From: Massilia sp. Root351
Lineage (GTDB): Bacteria > Pseudomonadota > Gammaproteobacteria > Burkholderiales > Burkholderiaceae_D
Reading direction: 5' to 3'
Length of the DNA: 64,000 nt
Assembly: GCF_001425045.1 (NCBI RefSeq)
Contig: NZ_LMDJ01000003.1
Location: 135,276 to 199,275, forward strand
Both the position numbers and the translations under genes were made by a program. Shown piece by piece: positions 1-7,695 of the stretch. How positions within the stretch are numbered: position 1 is the first letter of the stretch; every line of letters starts with the position of its first letter. The notes beneath the pieces were generated by a model. The model saw nothing but the letters and a program-made list of their open reading frames with translations, was not told the DNA's origin and made no database searches.

Positions 1-903
1 TACGCAAGTGCCGATGGGATAAATCCCCAGCTCGCGTATCAGCACGGCGGGCAGCAGGCTGTCCAGCGTGTTGCGGGCATCGAGCAGCAGGTCGCGCAGC
101 GCGGCGTTGGGCGTCATGCTGTTGCGGTAGCGGCGCGGCGCCAGCCGGGCGCAATAGCGGTCCGCCAGCGCCACCAGCTTGGCCGATTCCGGCACGTATG
201 GCCCGGTCTTGCCGCCCGGATAGCCCGTGCCGTCCTCATTCTCGTGGTGCGCCAGCACGCAGGCCAGCCAGCCCGGGTGCTCGATGCCGGCCTGGCGCAG
301 CAGCACCACACCCGCCTGCGGATGGAACCGCACCACGTGCCGGTCGGCTTCGCCAAGCGGCGCGCCGGACGCCTGCAGCCGGTCGTGCACTCCCAGCATG
401 CCCACGTTCATGGTCAGCGCCGCCAGCGTGATGGTCTGGACATCGTCATCCGGCTTCTTCAGCGCCAGCGCCATGAGCTGCGCCACCACCGCCGTGTCCA
501 CGCTGTGACGCACCGAATACGGCACGCTGGAGCGGCTGTGCAGCAAGCTCGCCACGGCCACGTCCGCATTGAGCCGCAGCGCCGACGTCACCAGCGCGGC
601 AATCTGCTCCAGCATGCCTTGCGTATTGCCAAAGGGCACGCCGGTGGCGATCTGCTGCAGCGCCCGCTGCAAGTCCAGCTGCGCGCCGTTGAGCAGGCGC
701 AGCACCGACTGCGGCGCGCGCGACTGCGGCAACGCTTCGCTCCAGTCCTCATACACGCCGCGCTCGGTCAGGCTGTCGAGCTGGCAGCGGTCGGCAACCA
801 GATGCCCTTTGCGCGCCAGCAGGCCGCCGCCGTCCCCGTACACATCCCAGGGCAACAGCTGGCCGACGTGCAGCTCGTCAGGGCCGATCTTCCGAATCTT
901 CAC
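1..903 (-). CDS. HD-GYP domain protein with degenerate HD motif (3' end cut by window)
   Basis: The frame is open from a GTG start at 903 to the window edge (301 codons, no stop reached). GTG is chosen because an in-frame stop lies 16 codons upstream, no ATG intervenes, and GGAG sits just before it. The first ~130 residues look like the DUF3391 region that often precedes HD-GYP domains. The rest resembles an HD-GYP cyclic-di-GMP phosphodiesterase: HHENEDGTGYPGG (about residues 218-230) is the family's HHExxDGxGYP block. Where active members read LLHDIGKLGVPD, this protein reads LTMNVGMLGVHD (about 155-166), so the metal-binding His-Asp and the Lys are replaced. I infer reduced or absent hydrolysis and perhaps a ligand-sensing role. 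Family assignment is good; activity is doubtful. Confidence 0.85.
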   Translation of the reverse strand, partial: MKIRKIGPDELHVGQLLPWDVYGDGGGLLARKGHLVADRCQLDSLTERGVYEDWSEALPQSRAPQSVLRLLNGAQLDLQRALQQIATGVPFGNTQGMLEQIAALVTSALRLNADVAVASLLHSRSSVPYSVRHSVDTAVVAQLMALALKKPDDDVQTITLAALTMNVGMLGVHDRLQASGAPLGEADRHVVRFHPQAGVVLLRQAGIEHPGWLACVLAHHENEDGTGYPGGKTGPYVPESAKLVALADRYCARLAPRRYRNSMTPNAALRDLLLDARNTLDSLLPAVLIRELGIYPIGTCV

Positions 904-960
904 TACTGGTCTCCGCCTGCGGTTGACTACGTGGCGCCTATTCTACAGTGTTGCCCTACA

Positions 961-2412
961 TCAAGTTCCCGGCGTGCAATCGGGACAAGGCTGCGGCGCG
1001 GGCGGCTCCTTGGCCAGCTGCTGGGCCAGGTCGCGCAGCGCGGTGCGCACGCCCTCCTCCACGACCGGATGGTAGAAAGGCATGTCCAGCATGGCGTCCA
1101 CCGTCAGCCCGGCCTGGCAGGCCCAGGACAGCAGGTGGCCGATATGCTCGGCGCGCGGCCCTATCATCTCGGCGCCCAGGAAGCGGCCGCTGCCGAACTC
1201 GCCGTAGACCCGCAGCATGCCGTGATTTTGCAGCATCACCCGGCTGCGGCCCTGGTTGCTGAACGACACCATGCCGACCGCGAAGCGGCGGTTGTGGCTG
1301 GCGCACAAGGCCTGGTAGCCCGCGCCCAGGGTGGCGATCTGCGGCTCGCAGAAGGCCACCGTGAGCGGCGTGCGGCGCAGGCCCGGCTGCACGGCCGGAA
1401 AGCGCGCCGCGTTGGCGCCGGCGATCTTGCCCTGGTCGGCCGCCTCGCCCAGCAGCGGCAGCTCGTCGTCGGCGTCGCCGGCGATGAAGATGGCGCTGCT
1501 GCCGCACTGCATGGTGTGGCGGTCGTACAGCGGGATGCCGCGCCGGTCCAGCGCGATCTGCGCCAGCTCCAGGTTCAGCGCGTGCACATTCGGATTGCGG
1601 CCTATGGCCGACAGCACATAGTCGTAGCGCTCTTGGCGCTGCTGGCCGGTGGCGTCGCGGCTGGTCAGCACCAGTTGCTCGCTGCCGTCCTGCGCGCGTT
1701 CCACCGCCGCCACCTGGGTCTGGAAGCGGATGTCCAGCTCGGCGCTGAGCACGCGGGCGGCCTCGGCCAGCACCTGCGGATCGCCCAGCTGCGCCACGCT
1801 GCCGCCGCGCGCGTAAATTGCCACCCGCACGCCCAGCCGGTGCAGCGCCTGGCCCAGTTCCAGGCCGATCACGCCGGTGCCCACCACCGCCACCGAGGCC
1901 GGCAGGTCGGTCCAGTCGAACACCGCGTCGCTGGTGATGACGCGCGCGCCGGCCTGCTGCCACTCCTTGGGCACCACGGGGCTGGAGCCGGTGGCGATGA
2001 CGATGCGCTCGGCCTGCACCAGCGTGTGCTCGTCCAGCTGCAGCGCGCGCGGGCCGGTGAAACGGGCGTGGCCGCGCAGCTTGTCTGCCTCGGGAATGTG
2101 TTCCATGCCTTCCAACACGAAGCCGACAAAGCGGTCGCGTTCGCTGCGCACGCGCGCCATGACGGCCTGGCCGTCAATGCGGACCTGCCCCGGGTGCACG
2201 CCGAACGCGGGCGCGGCGGCCAGCGCGTGGGCGGCCTCGGCCGCCGCGATCAGCAGCTTGCTGGGCATGCAGCCGACCCGGGCGCAGGTGGTGCCGTAGG
2301 GGCCGCTCTCGATCAGCACCGCCCGCTTGCCGCCGGCCCGGGCCGCGCGATAAGCCGTCAGCCCGGCACTGCCGGCGCCGATGATGGCCACATCGGTATG
2401 TAGTTGCTTCAT
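961..2412 (-). CDS. lpd: dihydrolipoamide dehydrogenase-like flavoprotein disulfide reductase
   Basis: This 483-residue protein is a class I flavoprotein disulfide reductase. It has an N-terminal FAD-binding GAGSAG (residues 12-17), a redox-active pair in TTCARVGC (Cys43, Cys48), a second dinucleotide fold at VVGTGVIGLELG (near 180) and a C-terminal His-Pro followed by Glu (YHPVVEEG) like the catalytic dyad of the family. It resembles stand-alone Pseudomonas Lpd3-type enzymes more than the copies encoded with 2-oxoacid dehydrogenases, and no E1 or E2 gene is nearby, so the substrate is open. ATG at 2412 is preferred over the in-frame GTG six bases upstream because GGAG lies five bases before the ATG. 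It is divergent from argP across about 125 bp that must hold both promoters. Confidence 0.85.
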   Translation of the reverse strand: MKQLHTDVAIIGAGSAGLTAYRAARAGGKRAVLIESGPYGTTCARVGCMPSKLLIAAAEAAHALAAAPAFGVHPGQVRIDGQAVMARVRSERDRFVGFVLEGMEHIPEADKLRGHARFTGPRALQLDEHTLVQAERIVIATGSSPVVPKEWQQAGARVITSDAVFDWTDLPASVAVVGTGVIGLELGQALHRLGVRVAIYARGGSVAQLGDPQVLAEAARVLSAELDIRFQTQVAAVERAQDGSEQLVLTSRDATGQQRQERYDYVLSAIGRNPNVHALNLELAQIALDRRGIPLYDRHTMQCGSSAIFIAGDADDELPLLGEAADQGKIAGANAARFPAVQPGLRRTPLTVAFCEPQIATLGAGYQALCASHNRRFAVGMVSFSNQGRSRVMLQNHGMLRVYGEFGSGRFLGAEMIGPRAEHIGHLLSWACQAGLTVDAMLDMPFYHPVVEEGVRTALRDLAQQLAKEPPAPQPCPDCTPGT

Positions 2413-2539
2413 GCGCACTCCGTTTATTTTTTTCGTTCAGAAATACTACTCTGTTGCGAAATTTTAAGCATGAATGCTGGAAAGGCATTAGTATTGCTTA
2501 TCATTTTCGATTCATATAAGCGCGGCTAATAAACCACTT

Positions 2540-3436
2540 ATGGCAAATCTGGACTACAAGGCGCTGGCGGTGCTGGATGCCGTGGCCAGCCACGGCAGCT
2601 TTGAAAAAGCGGCAAGCGCGCTGGGCATCAGCCAGTCCGCCGTGTCCCAGCGCATCAAGGCGCTGGAAGACAGCAGCGGCCGCCTGCTGATTGTGCGCGG
2701 CGTCCCGTGCGTTCCCACCGGCCTGGGCCAGCGCCTGATTGCGCACCACCGCAACGTGCGGCTGATGGAAGCGTCGCTGGACATCGACCTGGGCAACCGG
2801 GTCAGCATGCCGGAAATTTCGCTCGCGGTGGACGCCGCCAGTCTCGCCACCTGGTTCCCGCTGGCCCTGCCGCCGCTGCTGACGCCGCCGCGTTGCCAGC
2901 TCGACGTGCAGCAGGCCGGGCGCGAGCAGGCACTGCACATGGTGCAGGAAGGCAGCGTATTTGGCGCCGTCGCGGCCCGGGCCGAGGCCGGCGCGGGCGG
3001 TCTGAACGGCCCGGCCAGCACGCCGCTGGGCGTCATGCGCTACCTCTGCGTGGCCACGCCGGTGTTCGCCGGCCACTGGTTCGGCGACGGCTTCTCGGCC
3101 GAAGCGGTACAGCTGGCACCGGCGGTAGTCAGCGAGCGGGCCGCCATGGCCCGCTTCCTGGCCGGCGCCGTTGGCCAGCAGGGCAGCTTCCCGCACCACA
3201 CCTTGCCGGTCTCGCCCGCGCTGTACGAATGCATTTACGGCGGCCTGGCCTACGGCCTGCTGCCCCAGCTGCACGCGGCCGGCGCCATCGACAGCGAACG
3301 CCTGGTCGACGTCGCCCCCGGTTACGTGCTCGACGTCCCGCTCGACTGGCACGCCTGGAACCTCGACACCCCCTTCACGCGTGCCCTGTCCGAGCAAATC
3401 ATCACCAGCGCCCGCCGCTACCTCCTACAACCATAG
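2540..3436 (+). CDS. argP: LysR-family regulator, ArgP type
   Basis: The 298-residue protein matches the ArgP/IciA branch of LysR regulators in length and in its N-terminal helix-turn-helix: LDAVASHGSFEKAASALGI followed by SQSAVSQRIKALE (residues 12-46), then the wing LLIVRGVPCVPTGLGQ. The remainder is the usual effector-binding domain. In enterobacteria ArgP senses lysine and arginine and controls argO-type exporters; no lysE or argO gene is visible here, so targets are unknown. The last ~14 codons form part of a degenerate direct repeat whose second copy lies downstream at 3549-3669, so the C-terminus may have been reshaped by duplication. ATG at 2540 is the natural start. Confidence 0.85.
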   Translation: MANLDYKALAVLDAVASHGSFEKAASALGISQSAVSQRIKALEDSSGRLLIVRGVPCVPTGLGQRLIAHHRNVRLMEASLDIDLGNRVSMPEISLAVDAASLATWFPLALPPLLTPPRCQLDVQQAGREQALHMVQEGSVFGAVAARAEAGAGGLNGPASTPLGVMRYLCVATPVFAGHWFGDGFSAEAVQLAPAVVSERAAMARFLAGAVGQQGSFPHHTLPVSPALYECIYGGLAYGLLPQLHAAGAIDSERLVDVAPGYVLDVPLDWHAWNLDTPFTRALSEQIITSARRYLLQP

Positions 3437-3509
3437 GCCTTCCCCGACAAGCGAGCTAAGCCGCATTTCCCCAACTTCGGGGTCAGACCCCGCAGGTGGG
3501 GCAAAGGCG
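3391..3509 (+). repeat. imperfect direct repeat, copy A (includes argP 3' end)
   Basis: This segment covers the last 14 codons of argP, its stop codon and an imperfect hairpin with core GGGGTCAGACCCC. It recurs about 158 bp downstream as copy B, with most positions identical and a few substitutions and single-base shifts. Shared runs include AAATCATCACCAGCG and CCCGACAA. Confidence 0.75.
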
Positions 3510-3548
3510 CGCCTGGCCATGCGACATCCCCACCAGGCACCCGCCAGT

Positions 3549-3669
3549 CGAGGAAATCATCACCAGCGGCCCGCGGCGACCGCCTACCACCATAGTCCTT
3601 TCCCGACAAACGAACTCAGCCGCATAACCCCTACTTCGGGGTCTGACCCCGAGGTAGGGGTTATGCGGC
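3549..3669 (+). repeat. imperfect direct repeat, copy B, ending in a long palindrome
   Basis: This is the second copy of the unit at 3391-3509. It retains a non-coding relic of the argP 3' end. It closes with a near-perfect 49-bp inverted repeat at 3620-3668: two 22-base arms with one mismatch around the centre GGGGTCTGACCCC. There is no T-tract. It lies between the convergent genes argP and priA, so it could stop transcription from both sides or be a REP-like mobile hairpin. Confidence 0.75.
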
Positions 3670-3683
3670 ACAGGCTGCTTGGG

Positions 3684-5720
3684 CTAGATGTCGAGGGGGT
3701 CGACTTCGAGCGACCATTTGACGCGGGTTTTGAGGCTGCGCAGGGTGTCCATCCATTCCTTCAGGAACACTTGCAGATTGGGACGCGAGGCGCACTCGAC
3801 CAGCAACTGGGCGCGGTCGACATTGTGGATGCGCGTCATCGTCATCGGTATCGGGTCGTTGATGGTGATGCCGGGATGGAGCACGCAGTCGCGCGCGATC
3901 TCGAGGAATTCGATCGCCGTGGCCAGCTCCGGCGCTTCGGCCCGCAACAATGCCTGGAACAGATACGGCGGCAACCCGGCCTGCTTGCGCTCGTCCAGCA
4001 GCGCGGAGGCGAAGTGGTCGTAGTCGTGGTGCACCACCGCCGAGTACAAGGGGTGCTGCGTGTAGCGGGTCTGGATCAGCACTTCGGCCGCACTGCCGCC
4101 TTCGGTCTGCGCGGCCCGACCGGCCCGGCCGGCCACCTGCATCAGCTGCGCGAACAGGCGCTCGCTGGCGCGGTAGTCCTGCGAGAACAGCGCCGTGTCC
4201 GGATTCATGATGCCGACCAGCGTGAGCTTCTTGAAATCGTGCCCCTTGGCGACCATCTGCGTGCCAATCAGGATGTCCACCTCGCCCCGGTGCACGGTGT
4301 CGAACGCTTCCTGCGCGCTGCCCTTCTTGCGCGTGCTGTCGGCGTCAATCCGCAGGATGCGCGCTTCCGGGAACAGCGCCTGCAGGCCCTCTTCCACCCG
4401 CTGCGTGCCGCGCCCGACCGGCTGCAGGTCGACGTTGCCGCAAGTCGGGCAGTGGTGCGGGATGCGCATCTCCAGGCTGCAGTGGTGGCAGCGCAGCCGG
4501 TGCTCCGGCTTGTGCAGCACCATGAAGGAGGTGCAGCGCGTGCAGTCGCTGATCCAGCCACACGATTCGCAGCAGATCACCGGCGCATAGCCGCGCCGGT
4601 TCAAAAACAGCAGCGACTGCTCGCCGCGCGCCATGCGCAGCTTCAACGCCGCCACCAGCGCCCCCGTGAGGCCGTCGCGCGGCTTGTCGCGCTCCATGTC
4701 GATCAGCTTGACCGCCGGCAGCACGGCGGCCTTCACGGCCCGTTCGCGCAGCGCCAGCAGCCTGTAGCGCCCGCCCTGCGCGTGGTGCCAGCTTTCCAGC
4801 GACGGCGTGGCCGAACCGAGCACGATGGGGATTTTCAGCTGCCAGGCGCGCCACACCGCCAGGTCGCGCGCGGAGTAGCGCAGCCCTTCCTGCTGCTTGT
4901 AGGACGGGTCGTGCTCTTCGTCGATGACGATCAGCTTCAGCTTCGGCAGCGAGGACAGGATGGCCAGCCGCGTGCCGAGCACGATGCGCGCCTGCCCCTG
5001 GTGCGCGGCCAGCCAGTGCAGCATGCGCTCGCCTTCGGACAGGCTGCTGTGCAGCGTGGCCAGCATGACGCCCGGGAAACGGGCGCGGATATTGCCTTCC
5101 AGCTGGGGCGTGAGGTTGATCTCCGGCACCATGATCAGGATCTGGCCCTGCGGTTCGCGCTCCAGCACCTGGGCGCACGCCTGCAGATAGACTTCGGTCT
5201 TGCCGCTGCCGGTGACGCCGTACAGCAGCGCCGGCTGGTAGCCCTGCGCGCCGCCGATGTAGTCGGCCGCCGCCTGCTGCTCGGGATTGAGCTGGGGCAT
5301 GTTCAGCGGCGTGTGATCGTGGCTGTCTTCCAGCTTGCCCAGTTTCTTGATGGCACGATCGAGCGCCACCGTGGTCAGCACCCGCAGATTCTTCGGCAGG
5401 CCGGGCAGCGCCACCTCGCCCAGCGGGCGCTGGTAGTAGTCGGCCGCGAAGCCGGCCAGCGCCAGCCATTGCGCGGACAGCGGCGCCAGCTGGTGGCGCA
5501 CCGCCAGCGCGTCCTTGAGCTTGTCAGCCGGCACCTCGCTGTGCTCGGCCAGGCCGACGATCAGGCCCATCACTTCCCGGCGCGCGAACGGCACCAGCGC
5601 CAGTTGGCCAACCTGGGGACGCGCGCCGTCCCCGCCCACGCCCGCCTCGTACTGCCAGCGGTAGTCGAAGACAGCGTTCAACGGGGTGTCGAGCGCGATT
5701 CTCAGTATGCACTGCGCCAT
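3684..5720 (-). CDS. priA: primosomal protein N' (replication restart helicase)
   Basis: PriA is the 3'-5' superfamily 2 helicase that recognises stalled forks and reloads the replicative helicase. The 678-residue product has Walker A GVTGSGKTEVYLQ (about 165-177), Walker B DEEHDPSYKQQ (about 265), and the cysteine cluster CCESCGWISDCTRC with CHHC and CPTC (about 380-430) that binds two zinc ions. The N-terminus IALDTPLNAVFDYRW matches the 3'-DNA-end binding domain. It is somewhat shorter than E. coli PriA (732), as expected for this group. The start is the ATG at 5720. Upstream lies a DnaA-box-rich intergenic region shared with hemE. Confidence 0.95.
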   Translation of the reverse strand: MAQCILRIALDTPLNAVFDYRWQYEAGVGGDGARPQVGQLALVPFARREVMGLIVGLAEHSEVPADKLKDALAVRHQLAPLSAQWLALAGFAADYYQRPLGEVALPGLPKNLRVLTTVALDRAIKKLGKLEDSHDHTPLNMPQLNPEQQAAADYIGGAQGYQPALLYGVTGSGKTEVYLQACAQVLEREPQGQILIMVPEINLTPQLEGNIRARFPGVMLATLHSSLSEGERMLHWLAAHQGQARIVLGTRLAILSSLPKLKLIVIDEEHDPSYKQQEGLRYSARDLAVWRAWQLKIPIVLGSATPSLESWHHAQGGRYRLLALRERAVKAAVLPAVKLIDMERDKPRDGLTGALVAALKLRMARGEQSLLFLNRRGYAPVICCESCGWISDCTRCTSFMVLHKPEHRLRCHHCSLEMRIPHHCPTCGNVDLQPVGRGTQRVEEGLQALFPEARILRIDADSTRKKGSAQEAFDTVHRGEVDILIGTQMVAKGHDFKKLTLVGIMNPDTALFSQDYRASERLFAQLMQVAGRAGRAAQTEGGSAAEVLIQTRYTQHPLYSAVVHHDYDHFASALLDERKQAGLPPYLFQALLRAEAPELATAIEFLEIARDCVLHPGITINDPIPMTMTRIHNVDRAQLLVECASRPNLQVFLKEWMDTLRSLKTRVKWSLEVDPLDI

Positions 5721-6455
5721 CTGGTCCTAACTTGGTCGAATCCGGCCTGAAGATGCGGTGCTTTTCGGGCCGGCATCTCCATCCAATTGATTGTGGATAA
5801 CTTTGTGAACAACGGATACTTAATTTCAGGAAACCGATAACCGGGAGTGGGAAATTCACATAACCGGCTCCCAAACCGCTCTTTTTTATTCTTTAAAATC
5901 AATGGCTTGCAAAATCCCTCCCAGAGGGCTCAAAAACCATACCACTTTTCCCCTTGCTGTGCATAAGTGAAGTATTTAGGGCCGACTTTTTTACTGAAAT
6001 CAAGTACTTTTTGCGGATCGGTCAGGCCGCCCGCTCGCTTGTGCGGTACAGCATGCAAGCCGCATACAGGGCCCGGCGCATTCTACACATTCTGCTATGC
6101 CTGGGTTTGTGCAAACGCAATGTAATTGAGGCAAGAAAAACTTATCTAAATATCATGCACCGCAACATTTCTTCATCAGAAATCTTAGCAATGTGACTAA
6201 GTCACGGTTTACTAAGTACTTTTCGTTTTTATCCACAGTTTTTGTGGATAACTTTGTGGAGAATGCGCCCATAAGACCACTTTTGCCTTGGGATAAAGTT
6301 TACTTCGCCCCCTCCCCTGCCCGGCAACGAAAAAATAAGCCTTTTGAAATCAGTCACTTGGATCGCCGCTCCGGGCGGATGGATTTTCACTGCCTGTTAT
6401 TTCCGCAGCAAAAAAAATTGTGCATAAGTCGCTCTGCATTGGTGCGTGCAGGCAT
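5721..6455. other. DnaA-box cluster in priA-hemE intergenic region (candidate origin or DnaA-binding locus)
   Basis: This AT-rich, apparently non-coding stretch holds five exact matches to the DnaA box TTATNCACA: 5792-5800 (-), 5958-5966 (-), 6229-6237 (+), 6243-6251 (-) and 6419-6427 (-). The third and fourth face each other across five bases. The 17-mer TTGTGGATAACTTTGTG occurs twice exactly (5791-5807 and 6242-6258). AAGTACTTTT also repeats (about 6002 and 6214), and GTGACTAAGTCAC forms a dyad at 6193-6205. By chance about 0.02 such boxes would be expected here. Small open frames inside it look spurious. It may be a replication origin, a DnaA-titration site, or a DnaA-controlled promoter for priA or hemE. 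Confidence 0.7.
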
Positions 6456-6491
6456 GAAAAAAGGGCGCGCTCCCGAGGAAACGCGCCCTTT
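6456..6491 (-). terminator. intrinsic terminator of hemE
   Basis: Read on the minus strand just after the hemE stop, AAAGGGCGCG pairs with CGCGCCCTTT across a loop of about 12 bases, and the RNA continues into a run of six U. This is a standard rho-independent terminator. Confidence 0.85.
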
Positions 6492-6505
6492 GTCATGAAA
6501 CTACA

Positions 6506-7582
6506 TCAGGCGCTGCGCAGCGTACGGCTATGCGCATGTACAGCATCGACCATGGTGGCGACAGACTCCGGCGGCGTGAATTGCGAGATGCCGTGGCCCA
6601 GGTTGAACACATGGCCGGTGTCGTGCTTGCCGTAGGCGTTGAGCACCTTGACCACCTCGGCGCGGATCTGCTCCGGGCTGGCAAACAGGATGGCCGGGTC
6701 CAGGTTGCCCTGCAAAGCCACTTTATCGCCCACCAGGGCGCGGATCTTGCTCAGGTTGGCGGTCCAGTCCAGGCCGATGGCGTCGGCGCCGATGGCGGCG
6801 ATTTCCTCGGCCCAGTGGCCGCCGCCCTTGGTGAAGACGATGGCGGGTATCTTCACGCCGTCTTTTTCACGCTTGAGCAGGGATACCACTTTCTGCATGT
6901 ACTGCAGCGAGAATTCCTGGAAGGCGCCGTCGGCCAGCGCGCCGCCCCAGGAGTCGAACACCATCACCGCTTGCGCGCCGGCGTCGATCTGGGCGTTCAG
7001 GTAGTCGGCCACCGACTGGGCGTTGATGCTCAGAATGCGGTGCATCAGGTCGGGGCGGCCGTACAGCATCTTCTTAATGGTGTGGAACTCGCGCGAACCC
7101 TGGCCTTCCACCATGTAGCAGGCCAGCGTCCATGGGCTGCCGGAGAAGCCGATCAACGGCACGCGGCCGTTCAGTTCGGTACGGATCTGGGTCACGGCCT
7201 TGAACACGTAGTCCAGCGAACCGGCTTCCGGAGCGCGCAGCGCCAGCACGTCCGCTTCGGTTTTCAGCGGACGCTCGAATTTCGGGCCTTCGTTTTCCAC
7301 GAAATGCAGGCCCAGGCCCATGGCGTCCGGTATGGTCAGGATGTCCGAGAACAGGATGGCCGCGTCCAGCGGGTAGCGCTCGATCGGCTGCAGCGTGACC
7401 TCGGTGGCCAGGTCGGGATTGGTGGCCAGGCCCATGAAGGAGCCGCCCTTGGCGCGCGTGGCGCGGTATTCCGGCAGGTAGCGTCCGGCCTGGCGCATCA
7501 GCCACACGGGGGTGTACTCGGTGGGCTGGCGCAGCAGCGCGCGCAGGAAGGTGTCGTTCTTCAGCGGGGCAAATTGTGGCAT
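6506..7582 (-). CDS. hemE: uroporphyrinogen decarboxylase
   Basis: HemE removes the four acetate carboxyls of uroporphyrinogen III to give coproporphyrinogen III in haem synthesis. The ~358-residue product has the N-terminal signature [14 protein letters not shown] (substrate-binding Arg), the [13 protein letters not shown] block and DSWGGAL (about 215), and has normal family length. ATG at 7582 (MPQFAPL) is chosen; an in-frame TTG nine bases upstream is also possible because no strong Shine-Dalgarno sequence favours either. It is divergent from the S9 peptidase gene across about 110 bp and ends in a strong terminator. Confidence 0.95.
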   Translation of the reverse strand: MPQFAPLKNDTFLRALLRQPTEYTPVWLMRQAGRYLPEYRATRAKGGSFMGLATNPDLATEVTLQPIERYPLDAAILFSDILTIPDAMGLGLHFVENEGPKFERPLKTEADVLALRAPEAGSLDYVFKAVTQIRTELNGRVPLIGFSGSPWTLACYMVEGQGSREFHTIKKMLYGRPDLMHRILSINAQSVADYLNAQIDAGAQAVMVFDSWGGALADGAFQEFSLQYMQKVVSLLKREKDGVKIPAIVFTKGGGHWAEEIAAIGADAIGLDWTANLSKIRALVGDKVALQGNLDPAILFASPEQIRAEVVKVLNAYGKHDTGHVFNLGHGISQFTPPESVATMVDAVHAHSRTLRSA

Positions 7583-7695
7583 GGAATGCAATCAAAAAGC
7601 GAAGGAAAGGGGCTATTATCGCATCCCCTGCCGCCTTTTTTGCGCATCGACTGCGGCTGTCTGTATCATTCGGCAGATATTTACGGAGCGAAGCC

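Noticed and set aside
2490..2520. Fur-box-like AT-rich sequence between lpd and argP
   Set aside because: The match to the Fur consensus is weak and not symmetrical, and neither gene is an obvious iron gene.
5954..6498. Two short plus-strand open frames in the priA-hemE spacer
   Set aside because: They overlap DnaA boxes and the hemE terminator, lack ribosome sites and show no coding composition.
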